Assembly: GCA_913045445.1 (NCBI GenBank) | Contig: CAJWQP010000006.1 | Span: 1 to 60,245 of the forward strand | Length of the DNA stretch: 60,245 nt | Source of the DNA: an uncultured Nitrospina sp. | GTDB lineage: Bacteria; Nitrospinota; Nitrospinia; Nitrospinales; VA-1 | Direction of reading: 5' to 3' | Shown here: positions 10,547 through 21,133 of the stretch, piece after piece | How positions within the stretch are numbered: position 1 is the first letter of the stretch | How the letters are laid out: every line of letters begins with the position of its first letter | Notes under the pieces: generated by a model | What the model saw: only the letters and a program-made list of their open reading frames with translations | Database searches by the model: none | Told to the model about the DNA's origin: nothing | Translations under genes and position numbers: made by a program

Positions 10547-11172
10547 TTCGTCTCCTTGCGAACCTTGTATTCTTCAAAATAATTCGCCAGTTTCTTTCTC
10601 AAAAACAATCTAGCCCTGTGCAACCTCGATTTTACTGCCGGGATGGTCAACTCCAGAATCTCGCTCACTTTTTCTGTGGACAGACCTTCAACATCTCGAA
10701 GCAGGAAAACAACTTTTTCCTTGTCTGGTAACAGATCGACCGCTTTTTGAATTGTTTCTCGTGTTTCGTTATCAAAAAGAAGAGACTCTGTATTTTCAGA
10801 CCAGTCTTGTATTTTTTCCTGTTGAAAGCCTGACCCGTTGAATGAGGGGAGTAGTTCCTCAATCGAGATACTTTGATCTTTTTTTCGACTCCTCAGTTTC
10901 ATGTAAGTGGCGTTGAGGGTAATGCGGTACACCCAGCTTGAAAACGCCGACTTCCCCTGGAAGGTATGAATCTTTTTAAAAAGAGTCAGTAGCACTTCCT
11001 GAGTGACATCCTCTGAATCCATCGCGTTGCGCGTCAAATTAAAACTGAGAGCATATATCTTTTTCTGAAAAAGGGTCGCAAGCCGTTCGAATGACTCTGT
11101 TTTACCTGCTTGCAGGTCCTTTACCAGTTGCTCTTCCTCAGCTTTTGCTTCTTTGGGTTCAGAAAATCCCAT
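10543..11172 (-). CDS. ECF-type RNA polymerase sigma factor
   Basis: LSFNLTRNAMDSEDVTQEVLLTLFKKIHTFQGKSAFSSWVYRITLNATYM; GLSTEKVSEILELTIPAVKSRLHRARLFLRKKL. Confidence 0.95.
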   Translation of the reverse strand: MGFSEPKEAKAEEEQLVKDLQAGKTESFERLATLFQKKIYALSFNLTRNAMDSEDVTQEVLLTLFKKIHTFQGKSAFSSWVYRITLNATYMKLRSRKKDQSISIEELLPSFNGSGFQQEKIQDWSENTESLLFDNETRETIQKAVDLLPDKEKVVFLLRDVEGLSTEKVSEILELTIPAVKSRLHRARLFLRKKLANYFEEYKVRKETK

Positions 11173-11375
11173 GCCCTGTCAACCCCCTCCAACCTTTATG
11201 AAGTGTTGGAAATGGTGGGACACCTGCCGGGACTTAAGAAATGTCGATTTTTGATCCCACAAAGTTAGATGCCCACTCCATGGAAAGTGATTCAAAGATA
11301 TCGTCATTGTTCATTTCCTGGGGAGGGTGACAGGTTGCCTCAAAGTATGTGGCTTGTGCCGGTGAGGAATAAAAT

Positions 11376-11645
11376 CTACTTATCGCTGGTTTCCTGGGTC
11401 GCCGCTGTGCCTTCTGCCGCACCTTCGTCTGCTGGCTTGGCGTCAGGATCAACTTCGCCTTCTTCGATCGCAGAAGATTCCAGGTTCGCCGCTTCTTGAA
11501 TCTCTTCCGCTTCTTTCATCGATTTTTTGAAATTCTTAATGCTGTTGCCAAACGCACTACCGATTTCCGGGAGTTTTCCGGCACCAAAAATAATCATGAT
11601 TATGACCAAAATGATCATCAACTCAGGAAAACCAATGCCCATCAT
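11376..11645 (-). CDS. tatA: Sec-independent protein translocase TatA/E
   Basis: [43 protein letters not shown]. Confidence 0.93.
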   Translation of the reverse strand: MMGIGFPELMIILVIIMIIFGAGKLPEIGSAFGNSIKNFKKSMKEAEEIQEAANLESSAIEEGEVDPDAKPADEGAAEGTAATQETSDK

Positions 11646-11840
11646 AATGAGGAGTCCTTATAAAATGATAAATGTTAAATTTTGCGGATAAGATTGACAA
11701 GTCTAGCACTTAATCCTTGTAAAAACAAACTGAATTAAAGTATTTTGGGGTTCTGCATATTTATGATAAAGTTCCGAGGGACATTTTGCGTATGAAAAAG
11801 TACAAAAAACAATAACTAAACAGAAACTTTGAGAAACTAT

Positions 11841-12449
11841 ATGAAGCGCTCTGGCGGATTTTTAGCTTTGGTTTTGGTGGTGATTCTTGCGTGTCCTGCT
11901 TTCGTCGGAGCACAAAATTTTTCTGATCGATTTGCCAAGGGAAACACTACTTTTGGCGGGCAGTTGGGCATGGGCTATACTGTTCAAATTCCGCCGGGAA
12001 GAGACCGGACCGATCTTAGTTTTGCATGGATATTTCCAAACTGGCAGTACAATTTGACCGGAATTATGGCCGAGGATTCATTCCTGCGGGGTGCGTTATT
12101 CTGGCACGTTGAAGGGGGTTTGTCCCTACTGACCCATCGGGATCATGAATATCTGGTTAATTTTTCTCCTCTCATGGCGGAGTATAAATTCCTCAGCCCG
12201 AAAAGAAGGTGGGCACCCACCCTGTTAGCGGGTGCCGGATTTTCTATGACTAACTGGAAAGATCAGGCTGTACCTGAATTAGGTTCAGAGTTTGAGTTCT
12301 TGCTTCACCTTGGGGGAGGGGTGGAGGTGTTTCGCAAAACGGGGTCATATTCTTTTAACTACAGGTTTTTTCACGTTTCTAATGCAGGTATGCAACGTCC
12401 TAATATTGGTCTCAATGCCAATGTGTTCAGTTTGGGAATGAGCTTCTGA
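11841..12449 (+). CDS. acyloxyacyl hydrolase (lipid A deacylase PagL-like)
   Basis: Signal peptide; beta-barrel-like; C-terminal YSFNYRFFHVSNAGMQRPNIGLNANVFSLGMSF matches the PagL-type H.SN motif. Confidence 0.8.
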   Translation: MKRSGGFLALVLVVILACPAFVGAQNFSDRFAKGNTTFGGQLGMGYTVQIPPGRDRTDLSFAWIFPNWQYNLTGIMAEDSFLRGALFWHVEGGLSLLTHRDHEYLVNFSPLMAEYKFLSPKRRWAPTLLAGAGFSMTNWKDQAVPELGSEFEFLLHLGGGVEVFRKTGSYSFNYRFFHVSNAGMQRPNIGLNANVFSLGMSF

Positions 12450-12704
12450 TCTGGGTTGATTCGACATCGCTTTGAAACAGGACGGTGGTTTTTGCGACTA
12501 CATTTTCGGTATCCCCTCAGATATTTCTTCTAAATACTTCCCCCATTTCTTGTCAGCTTACGTTTTGTCGTTTGACCGTTGAGTTGGGACTGTCTCCGTT
12601 AGCAGACGAGCATGGAGTTTTTATTAACGGATAGATCAGGCCGATTCATGTCAAGCGGACCACCTGATTCCATATAGCATTTTTCTACCAGTCAGGCATC
12701 GAAT

Positions 12705-15449
12705 ATGACCGCTTCGGCCCAAGGCAAGAATTCTGATGCGCAAGCATCATCCTTCAGGGAAACTGGTTTTCTCGACCGTTTTTTCTTGAACGTTGAGCGG
12801 TTTGCCTACACTCACTCCATCGCTGTCATCCTCATTTCTTTACTGATCGCGGGCTTGTCAGTTTGGTTCACGGTCGAAAAACTCTCTTTTAAAAATAACC
12901 GGGGCGATCTGGTCGCAAAAAAACTCGCCTACGTGGAGATGTACGAAAAGTATCGCCATGAATTCGAAGATTTCGATGGCATGATGGTGGTCGTGGCCGA
13001 CAAGGACCCTGAAAACATGAAAGGGTTTACGGATTCCTTCGTTAACAAACTGAAGCAATACCCTCAGGACTTTTTGAAGATATTCCACCGAATCGATACC
13101 AAATATTTTCGGACCAAGGGTCTGCTATACCTTGACCATGAAGAACTGGTTGATCTTGGAAATAAAATTGAGTCGCATGAAAATTTTCTTGAAGATGTCA
13201 ATGCTTCTCCCGGACTCAACCAGCTTGTAAAAAGCATCAACGCTGAAATAAGCGCGGGAATGGTCGATTCGCTGTTGACCGGATTTATCGGTGGAGAGGA
13301 CAGCGAAGAGGAAAAGGATGAAACGGCTGACTTCAGTCTGCTCATCAATCTTGAACAACAAATGCTAGCACACCTGCAAGGTGAGACGACTTACCGTTCG
13401 CCCTGGAATTCTTTTCTGACGGATAGCGAAAAGTCCATTGCGGAGGAGGGGTATCTCGTATCGGAGGATGAAAAGCTTATGTTCATCCTCATTGTTCCAA
13501 ACAAAGATAACAAGGCCGCCACGGCGATTCCCGATTCTATCGAATTCCTCCGCGACCTGATTGAAGAGACGCGTGCTCAATTCCCCGGTATCGAGGTCGG
13601 ACTGACGGGGGAAGACGTTATTGCCGCCGATGAAATGGACACCACCCAGGTGGATGTCCAAAAGGCTTCTCAGATAGCTCTGGCGGGCATCGCCTTGCTG
13701 TTTATCCTCGCCTATCGCGGGGTGGTGAAACCACTTCTTGCTATATTTGCACTGGTTGTCGCCTTGTGCTGGTCGATGGGGTGGACCACGCTGGCGGTGG
13801 GCCATCTGAATATTCTCACCATCGTGTTCACTACCATCTTGATCGGACTGGGTATCGATTTTGGAATCCATATTCTGGAGAGATTCAAAGAGGAACGCAC
13901 GGCGGGAGATGATGTGCTTGAGGCACTTCAGAAAACGGTTCAGGGAACCGGGCGTGGAAATTTTGCTGGCGCGGTGACAACGGCGATGGCTTTCGGCGGC
14001 ATGATTTTGACCGATTTCGTTGGTATCGCAGAGCTGGGGAAAATTTCTGGCGGTGGAATTCTTTTGTGCATGATCTCGATGATTCTTCTTCTGCCCGCGC
14101 TGATCACGGTTGAGGAAAAAATAACCAAACCCCGATACCTGCCTAAACAGTCGGATCGGAAAGGCCGCTTGCTGGAAAAGTTTTTCAAAAATTACCGTGC
14201 GATAATTTTTGTCTCGATGGTTTTATTTGTTTTGTCCCTTTTATCCTTGAGGACGGTGGCGTTCGATTACAACCTTCTCAACCTGCAGGCACACGGAACC
14301 GAGGCGGTGAAGTATGAGATGAAAGTGATCGAAACGGCGGGTCGGTCAGCCTGGTCGGTCGCGGTGCTTGCCGACTCCCTGGAAGAAACTCGAAAAAAAC
14401 ATAAGGCGCTGGAAAAACTGTCCACTGTGGGAAATGTTGAAAGCATCATTTCTACCCTGCCGGAGGAGCAGGAAAAAAAGATTGAAACTATCAAAGAGCT
14501 GGCACCGCTCCTGAGTGATCTTGAAGTCGAACCTGATCTCGTTCCCGTTTCGTATGCGGGCCTGATAAAAACGATGAAGAGGGTGCGCTTCAAACTTCAG
14601 GGCAAGGAAGATAAGGGGGGCGTGACCAAAGCGCGGAAGCTGGCACAAAGCTTCCTCGATGAAAGTGAAAAAGTTGATGCGGAAGTTGCAGAAAAAAGAC
14701 TTAACAGTTTTTCCGAAAAACTTTTTGCCGATTACAGAGGCAAGATCGCCGACCTGAAAAAGAACGTTTCTGCTTCACCAGTAATTGTTGAAGACATGCC
14801 GGAAAATTTACGCGAACGGTATATCAGCCGGAACAGGGTATATTTGATCAACGTTTACCCAAGCGTGGATGTGTGGGATATCGACAAGAGAAATGAGTTT
14901 GTTAAGCAATTAAAGCAGGTGGACCCGAATGTTACAGGAAACGCCATACATATGTTTGAGTCGACCCGCTTGATGAAGGATGGATATGTCTATGGCGGCA
15001 TCTACGCGATGGTCGCTATTTTTATTTATCTTCTTTGTTCTTTCGGCAACCTTCGCGGGACGCTGGTTGTTTTGTTGCCAGTCGCTGTGGGTTCGGCCTG
15101 GACGGTGGGCATCATGGACCTGATAGACGTTTCATTCAATCTGGCCAATCTAGTCATCCTGCCATTGATCATTGGCATAGGGGTCGTTAATGGCGTCCAT
15201 ATCGTGCATCGTTACCGTGAGGAGACGGATAAGAGCATCAATGTTCTATCGCGGAGTACGGGGCAGGGAGTGGTCTTGAGTTCGCTCACCACAATGATCG
15301 GGTTTGGCAGTCTGATGGTCGCCGATCATCAGGGTGTGCACAGCCTGGGGCTGGTCCTGTCACTGGGCGTTGGCTGTTGCCTCATAGCAAGCATCACCGT
15401 ATTACCCTCAATACTAAAACTCTGCACCGAAAAAGACTGGGAACTTTGA
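12705..15449 (+). CDS. MMPL/RND-superfamily transporter
   Basis: 914 aa, two SSD-like halves: ILIGLGIDFGIHILERFKEER...GAVTTAMAFGGM and LPLIIGIGVVNGVHIVHRYREE...SSLTTMIGFGSLMVADHQGV. Confidence 0.92.
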   Translation: MTASAQGKNSDAQASSFRETGFLDRFFLNVERFAYTHSIAVILISLLIAGLSVWFTVEKLSFKNNRGDLVAKKLAYVEMYEKYRHEFEDFDGMMVVVADKDPENMKGFTDSFVNKLKQYPQDFLKIFHRIDTKYFRTKGLLYLDHEELVDLGNKIESHENFLEDVNASPGLNQLVKSINAEISAGMVDSLLTGFIGGEDSEEEKDETADFSLLINLEQQMLAHLQGETTYRSPWNSFLTDSEKSIAEEGYLVSEDEKLMFILIVPNKDNKAATAIPDSIEFLRDLIEETRAQFPGIEVGLTGEDVIAADEMDTTQVDVQKASQIALAGIALLFILAYRGVVKPLLAIFALVVALCWSMGWTTLAVGHLNILTIVFTTILIGLGIDFGIHILERFKEERTAGDDVLEALQKTVQGTGRGNFAGAVTTAMAFGGMILTDFVGIAELGKISGGGILLCMISMILLLPALITVEEKITKPRYLPKQSDRKGRLLEKFFKNYRAIIFVSMVLFVLSLLSLRTVAFDYNLLNLQAHGTEAVKYEMKVIETAGRSAWSVAVLADSLEETRKKHKALEKLSTVGNVESIISTLPEEQEKKIETIKELAPLLSDLEVEPDLVPVSYAGLIKTMKRVRFKLQGKEDKGGVTKARKLAQSFLDESEKVDAEVAEKRLNSFSEKLFADYRGKIADLKKNVSASPVIVEDMPENLRERYISRNRVYLINVYPSVDVWDIDKRNEFVKQLKQVDPNVTGNAIHMFESTRLMKDGYVYGGIYAMVAIFIYLLCSFGNLRGTLVVLLPVAVGSAWTVGIMDLIDVSFNLANLVILPLIIGIGVVNGVHIVHRYREETDKSINVLSRSTGQGVVLSSLTTMIGFGSLMVADHQGVHSLGLVLSLGVGCCLIASITVLPSILKLCTEKDWEL

Positions 15450-15505
15450 CTGAGAGCCAGGAACCCTGCACTGTGCCTGCGCCGCTTCAGCGGTAAGCTG
15501 TGTTT

Positions 15506-17563
15506 TTATCTTGGGCTGGCGGCGATGTTGCCGCCATCGATGGTGATGACACTGCCGGTGGTTTTTTCGGCGAGAGCGGATTCAAAAAATCCTTTGGCGA
15601 CATCGGTGTCGTAGACTTCTGTTGCCAGCAGGTTGCTCTTGAAATATTCATCGGGAGTCAATCCTCTGGCGGCGGACCTTTCGGCGACCACTTTTTCAGT
15701 GAACAGCCGGGTGCGTATGCGGTCGGCATTGATGGCGTTGGAGCGTATACCCTCGGCGCCATAATCCAGCGCGTATTGTTTCATGAGGGCGATCACGGTT
15801 GCTTTCGGCAGGGCGTAGGGTCCGAAATCTTTTCCCGGATTAAACGCTGCTTTCGATGCATTGAACAGCAGGACACCGCCTGTTTTTTGTTTTTGAAAAA
15901 GTTTTACCGCTTCGGATGCCAGTGTCTGGTGGGCGAAAAAATTCAATTCGAAACTTTGCCGCAACATTGCCGACTCCACATCACCTATTCTTCCCCTGAC
16001 GGCGTTGCCGGCGTTGGAGATCAGGATGTCCAGTCCGCCAAACTCTCTGGTGACATATGCGAAGGATTCCTTCACCGCTTTTTCATCAGTGACATCCATG
16101 ACCTGGGACACAATGCCGGTTTTGAATTGTGTACGTAGTTCTTCAACGGTGTCGCTCAATGTTTTCTCGTCCCGGTCGACCAGAAAAAGGCTGGCGCCAT
16201 TTTTCGCGAACAGTTCGGCGGTCGCGCGGCCTATCCCCGATGCGGCTCCTGTAATATAGACGATCTTCCCTTGTGTTAATGCGGGTTTGCTTTTGCCAAG
16301 TTTGGCCTGCTCCAGCGACCAGTATTCCATATCGAACAGGTCAAAATCTTTGAGTGGAGTAAACTGACCCACGTTGAATGCTTTGCTGATGATGTCCATT
16401 GTGTGCTGGTAAATGTCGGCGGCGATTTTCGTTTCTTTCACCGACTTTCCAATGGCGACCAATCCGAGCCCTGCCACTAGTATGATTCGCGGTAGTGGAT
16501 CGAGTTCGTTTTTGTCGACTCCTTTAGCGTGAACGTTGGTCTCGAAGTATCGGTGGTAGCTCCGTTTAAATTCTTCAAGTGCACTGGCGATTTCTTCACG
16601 AAGTTCTTCCGGATCGCCAATGTGTTTGGGGTTCAGCAGAAGCGGTTTTTGTTTGGTGCGAATCACGTGGTCCGGTGTGGCCGTGCCAATTTGCGACCAG
16701 TCGGCGCACTCCTTGCTGGAGGCAAAATCGCGGGCTATGGGGTCTTCCCGGTAGTGGATGACCCAACTCTGCCCGGTTTCTTCTGTGTACAATCCGCGCA
16801 GGCAGGGTGCGATTGCCGAAAGCATTTCGTCTTCGCTGGCAGGGGTTCCGGTAGCAACGGGAGATAGTGTTTTTGTATCATGGCTGGCGATGAAATCCTC
16901 GGCTTGCTGTACCGCTTCAATGTGCCGGTCGTAGCTTTCCTTTGCCGTGTCGCCAAAAGTGAACAGCCCGTGATTGACCAGGAACAGGCCTTTGACATCA
17001 GGGTTTTTCTCATAAACTTCCGCCGCTGCTTTGGCCAGATCAAATCCGGGCATGATGTAAGGCACGATTCCCATAGCGTCGCCGTAAATTTTCTTGCACA
17101 GGGCTTCAGAGTCGGGTTGATCGGCGATCACCAGGATAGCATCGGCGTGGGAATGGTCGATAAATTTATGCGGCAGGAAGGCGTGCAGTAAGGTTTCGAC
17201 CGATGGATTGGGAGATGAGGCATCGAGCAGATGAGTTCTTTGCTCGTTGACCATGTCCTCATCACTCAGGCTGTCCAATTGTCGTAATTTGATCAGATGA
17301 TCCAGTTGCACTCCCGGCAGGCCGGGAGGTTGTAGGGTATCCAGATCCCACCCGCTTCCCTTGACGTAGAGTACGTTGACTTCTTCTCCGAGGGCGTTTT
17401 TAGTGACGGATTTCACCGAGGTGTTGCCACCGCCATGAAGTACCAGCGAGAGGTCGGCTCCTATCAGCCGTGAGGTGTAGACGCGCAGAGCGATATCTTC
17501 TGAGACATCGTTATATAGTTGAATCGCCGCTTTGGCGTCAGAGTCATTCCACAAGTTCTTCAT
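15506..17563 (-). CDS. bifunctional class II aldolase / short-chain dehydrogenase
   Basis: N-terminal aldolase half (GGGNTSVKS, DHSHADAILVIAD, LVNHGLFTFG) fused to an SDR half (VYITGAASGIGRATAELFAKNGA, ISNAGNAVRG, YALPKATVIALMKQYALDYG). Confidence 0.93.
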   Translation of the reverse strand: MKNLWNDSDAKAAIQLYNDVSEDIALRVYTSRLIGADLSLVLHGGGNTSVKSVTKNALGEEVNVLYVKGSGWDLDTLQPPGLPGVQLDHLIKLRQLDSLSDEDMVNEQRTHLLDASSPNPSVETLLHAFLPHKFIDHSHADAILVIADQPDSEALCKKIYGDAMGIVPYIMPGFDLAKAAAEVYEKNPDVKGLFLVNHGLFTFGDTAKESYDRHIEAVQQAEDFIASHDTKTLSPVATGTPASEDEMLSAIAPCLRGLYTEETGQSWVIHYREDPIARDFASSKECADWSQIGTATPDHVIRTKQKPLLLNPKHIGDPEELREEIASALEEFKRSYHRYFETNVHAKGVDKNELDPLPRIILVAGLGLVAIGKSVKETKIAADIYQHTMDIISKAFNVGQFTPLKDFDLFDMEYWSLEQAKLGKSKPALTQGKIVYITGAASGIGRATAELFAKNGASLFLVDRDEKTLSDTVEELRTQFKTGIVSQVMDVTDEKAVKESFAYVTREFGGLDILISNAGNAVRGRIGDVESAMLRQSFELNFFAHQTLASEAVKLFQKQKTGGVLLFNASKAAFNPGKDFGPYALPKATVIALMKQYALDYGAEGIRSNAINADRIRTRLFTEKVVAERSAARGLTPDEYFKSNLLATEVYDTDVAKGFFESALAEKTTGSVITIDGGNIAASPR

Positions 17564-17846
17564 ATGGCCTTATTTCCAGGTTAAAATGATTAAAATCAAA
17601 TGAAAAAAATATAGCGGTTGGCTGGGGTGGATTCAAGGAAATTCGCACCGGACCTGGCACTTCGTACCGGGTTCAGCTCCACGTTTTTCTTAGGACAAGC
17701 ACTAAGACCTTATCGGCAGACGCAGTCAATCCGGGTAATAAAAACGGCAGGAAGATTCGTCATGAGGGGAGATTTGTATTTTTCTGTAAAAACCTCACTT
17801 AAAAGCATTGTGAAATGGATCAAGTTCTGTGATAATTCGCCCTGAA

Positions 17847-18089
17847 ATGCTCGCAAAAATTCACATTACATTCAAAAACGGCGTTCTGGACCCTCAGGGC
17901 AAGGCTGTGCATCATGCGCTCAAAGATCTGGGGTACGATGAGGTTTCCGGGATTCAAATGGGCAAGTATCTGGAGGTGCGCATGGAGGGTGTTTCCAGAG
18001 AAGAAGCAGAACCCAGAGTAAAAGAAATGTGCGAAAAACTCTTTGCCAATACGGTTATTGAATCCTACCGGTTCACTCTGGATTCTTAG
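17847..18089 (+). CDS. purS: phosphoribosylformylglycinamidine synthase subunit PurS
   Basis: AKIHITFKNGVLDPQGKAVHHALKDLGYDEVSGIQMGKYLEV; adjacent to purQ and purL. Confidence 0.95.
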   Translation: MLAKIHITFKNGVLDPQGKAVHHALKDLGYDEVSGIQMGKYLEVRMEGVSREEAEPRVKEMCEKLFANTVIESYRFTLDS

Positions 18090-18092
18090 AAT

Positions 18093-18162
18093 TGTCGCCC
18101 TGAGCTTGTCGAAGGGTATTCCAGCTAAATAAAGTATATGCTTCGACAGGCTCAGCACGACA
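18093..18162. repeat. REP-like imperfect inverted repeat
   Basis: TGTCGCCCTGAGCTTGTCGAAGG (18093-18115) and GCTTCGACAGGCTCAGCACGACA (18140-18162) are near reverse complements in the purS-purQ gap. Confidence 0.85.
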
Positions 18163-18200
18163 CTCAGATAGAATCTTATCGAATTGAACTTTACTGACTT

Positions 18201-18908
18201 ATGAATTGCGGCGTAGTTGTTTTTCCCGGTTCTAATTGCGATCACGATTGTTTCCATATCCTCAAGCACGTCTTCAAGTTGCATACGGAATGGATATGGC
18301 ACAAGGGTGATATGGACCTTTCCCGGTTCGATCTCATCGTTTTGCCGGGTGGGTTTTCCTATGGGGATTACCTGCGTGCGGGAGCCATTGCCCAGTTTTC
18401 CACGGTCATGAAAGATGTGATTCGATTCGCCGAGTCGGGCGGCAGAGTTCTTGGGATTTGTAACGGATTCCAAGTGCTTGTCGAGGCGAAGCTTCTTCCG
18501 GGCGCTCTTATCCAGAATAATACCCAGAAATTTATCTGCAAGACAGTACCTGTTCGAGTGGAAAACACTTCGACTGCGTTCACTGGAGAGTGTGCCGGGG
18601 AATCGGTATTGAATATTCCCATCGCCCACCATCAGGGAAGTTATTTTATTGATCCCGATGGACTGCGCCAGTTGGAAGAAAACCGACAGGTGGTTTTTCG
18701 TTATTGTGGTCCGTCAGGTGAAGTGACAGACGAATTCAATCCCAATGGTTCCGTTGGGAATATAGCGGGCATCATAAATGAAGCTGGCAATGTAATGGGT
18801 CTTATGCCGCACCCTGAACGCTGTGCCGATCCGGCCTGGCCCAACCTTGATGGACAACTCATTTTTAAATCCATAATTAAATCCTTACAAAGTGGAGTTT
18901 CAGCGTGA
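18201..18908 (+). CDS. purQ: phosphoribosylformylglycinamidine synthase subunit PurQ (glutamine amidotransferase)
   Basis: [67 protein letters not shown]. Confidence 0.98.
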   Translation: MNCGVVVFPGSNCDHDCFHILKHVFKLHTEWIWHKGDMDLSRFDLIVLPGGFSYGDYLRAGAIAQFSTVMKDVIRFAESGGRVLGICNGFQVLVEAKLLPGALIQNNTQKFICKTVPVRVENTSTAFTGECAGESVLNIPIAHHQGSYFIDPDGLRQLEENRQVVFRYCGPSGEVTDEFNPNGSVGNIAGIINEAGNVMGLMPHPERCADPAWPNLDGQLIFKSIIKSLQSGVSA

Positions 18909-21133
18909 AGCCAGTCACTCCAACGATCACTCCCGATATGGTTCGCCAGCATGGAATGACGCTGGAAGAATTCCGTCGCATACAGGACCTTTTAGGTCGA
19001 GCGCCGAATGTGACTGAGCTGGGAATATTCTCTGTGATGTGGAGCGAGCATTGCAGTTACAAAAGTTCCCGCTATTATCTGAAAAAACTTCCGACGGAGG
19101 GGCCGCGTGTGTTGCAGGGTCCGGGAGAAAACGCGGGGGTGGTTGATATAGGCGATGGCATGGCGGTGGTGTTTAAAATTGAAAGTCACAACCACCCTTC
19201 TTTCATAGAGCCACGTCAGGGAGCGGCCACAGGAGTTGGGGGAATCCTTCGTGATATTTTCACCATGGGCGCACGCCCCATAGCGTTGATGAACTCTTTA
19301 CGATTTGGCGCGGCGGACCATCCGCGTACCCGATTCCTGGTCAACGGCGTGGTCGATGGGATTTCCAATTACGGTAACTGCACGGGGGTGCCGACTGTCG
19401 GCGGGGAAATTTATTTCGATCCTTGTTACAACGGAAACATTCTGGTCAATGTCTTTTGCCTCGGACTGGTTCCATCGGATAAGATTTTTCTGGGGAATGC
19501 TTCTGGAGTAGGCAATCCGGTTATTTATTTTGGCTCCAAGACAGGACGCGATGGGATTCACGGTGCGAGTATGGCTTCATCGGAATTTGATGAGTCGTCC
19601 GAAGAAAAGCGTCCCACGGTTCAGGTGGGTGATCCTTTTGCAGAAAAACTTTTGATCGAAGCGTGTCTCGAACTCATGAATGAAGACTGGGTGGTGGGTA
19701 TTCAGGATATGGGGGCGGCTGGGCTCACCTGTTCTACTTTTGAAATGGCGGGCCGGGGCGGTACAGGAATTGATCTTGAGTTGTCCAGGGTGCCCAAGCG
19801 GGAAGAGGGGATGACTCCTTATGATATTCTTTTGTCGGAATCCCAGGAGCGGATGCTTGTGGTCGTCCACAAAGGAATGGAAGAGGAGGCACTGGCCCTG
19901 TTTCATAAATGGGACCTTGACGCGGCGATTGTTGGCGAGGTGACGGACAAGCCGGTAGTTCGTATTTTTGAAAATGGGAATGAGGTGGTTAATCTTCCGG
20001 TTGAACTGGTCGTTGACGGTGCTCTGGATCTGAAACGTCCTACGAAAAAACCAGGCTATCTACAAAAAGTTGATCATGTCAACCTCGCGGATGTTCCTGA
20101 CCTGGCGCGCGGGGACGAGACTTTGAAGAAGCTTCTTGCATCGCCCAACATAGCAAACAAACATTGGGTCTATGAGCAATATGACCATATGGTGCGACTG
20201 AACACGCTGGGTTTGCCGGGTTCCGATGCCGCTGTGCTCAGAGTAAAGGGGACTAAAAAAGCGTTGGCCCTGTCGGTTGATTGCAACAGCAGGTATTGTT
20301 ATTTGGACCCTTTTCATGGCGCACAGATAGCTGTAGCGGAATGCGTGCGTAATATTGTGTGCTCCGGCGGAGGGCCGATTGGTTTGACCAATTGCCTTAA
20401 CTTTGGGAATCCGGAAAAGCCGGAAATCATGTGGCAGTTTGAGCAGGCTGTGTCCGGGATGGGCGAAGCGTGCAAGTTTTTTAATATTCCGGTGGTCAGT
20501 GGTAATGTCAGTCTTTATAATGAAACTATTGGAGAAGCGATTTACCCAACGCCGACTGTGGCGGTGGTGGGGTTGCTGGAGGACCGCACGTATCACACCA
20601 CCCAATGGTTCAAAGAAGAAGGAGACCTCGTGGGTCTGATAGGACTCACCATGGAAGAGTTGGGGGGGAGCGAATACCTGAGTGTCATGTGTGAACGGGT
20701 TGAGGGCAAACCACCTTATTTGGATCTTCCGTTGGCCCGCACGATCAACAACCTGTGTTTGTCATTGATTAAAGACGGGCTAGCCGTTTCGGCACACGAT
20801 TGCTCAGAGGGAGGGCTGGGGGTCGCATTGGCGGAGTCATGCATCAGCCATCCCCATGCTCCAACAGGGGCGGTGCTGGATGTTGAATCGACGATCAGAA
20901 ATGATGCCTGTCTCTTTGGTGAATCGCAATCGCGGATACTGGTTTCCTTTTCTGCAGAGAGCAGGACAGCTGTGGAAGAAAAAGCGAAAGCCGTGGGGGT
21001 GCCTTTCAAAGTGATAGGCAAGGTGGGAGGTGACTCTCTGGTCGTGAACGTCAATGGAGAAGAATTTATAAACGAGGAAGTTTCCCATTTGAAAAAGCTA
21101 TGGATGGGGGCCCTGGAATCTTATGTTAGATAA
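18905..21133 (+). CDS. purL: phosphoribosylformylglycinamidine synthase subunit PurL
   Basis: [68 protein letters not shown]. Confidence 0.98.
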   Translation: MKPVTPTITPDMVRQHGMTLEEFRRIQDLLGRAPNVTELGIFSVMWSEHCSYKSSRYYLKKLPTEGPRVLQGPGENAGVVDIGDGMAVVFKIESHNHPSFIEPRQGAATGVGGILRDIFTMGARPIALMNSLRFGAADHPRTRFLVNGVVDGISNYGNCTGVPTVGGEIYFDPCYNGNILVNVFCLGLVPSDKIFLGNASGVGNPVIYFGSKTGRDGIHGASMASSEFDESSEEKRPTVQVGDPFAEKLLIEACLELMNEDWVVGIQDMGAAGLTCSTFEMAGRGGTGIDLELSRVPKREEGMTPYDILLSESQERMLVVVHKGMEEEALALFHKWDLDAAIVGEVTDKPVVRIFENGNEVVNLPVELVVDGALDLKRPTKKPGYLQKVDHVNLADVPDLARGDETLKKLLASPNIANKHWVYEQYDHMVRLNTLGLPGSDAAVLRVKGTKKALALSVDCNSRYCYLDPFHGAQIAVAECVRNIVCSGGGPIGLTNCLNFGNPEKPEIMWQFEQAVSGMGEACKFFNIPVVSGNVSLYNETIGEAIYPTPTVAVVGLLEDRTYHTTQWFKEEGDLVGLIGLTMEELGGSEYLSVMCERVEGKPPYLDLPLARTINNLCLSLIKDGLAVSAHDCSEGGLGVALAESCISHPHAPTGAVLDVESTIRNDACLFGESQSRILVSFSAESRTAVEEKAKAVGVPFKVIGKVGGDSLVVNVNGEEFINEEVSHLKKLWMGALESYVR

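Noticed and set aside
15500-16138. 212-aa plus-strand ORF opposite the aldolase/SDR gene
   Set aside because: Antisense to a strongly supported CDS; composition typical of a shadow ORF
17820-18632. 270-aa minus-strand ORF across purS/purQ
   Set aside because: Antisense to purQ and purS; its LSLSKH...FDKLRA peptide is translated from the REP-like repeat
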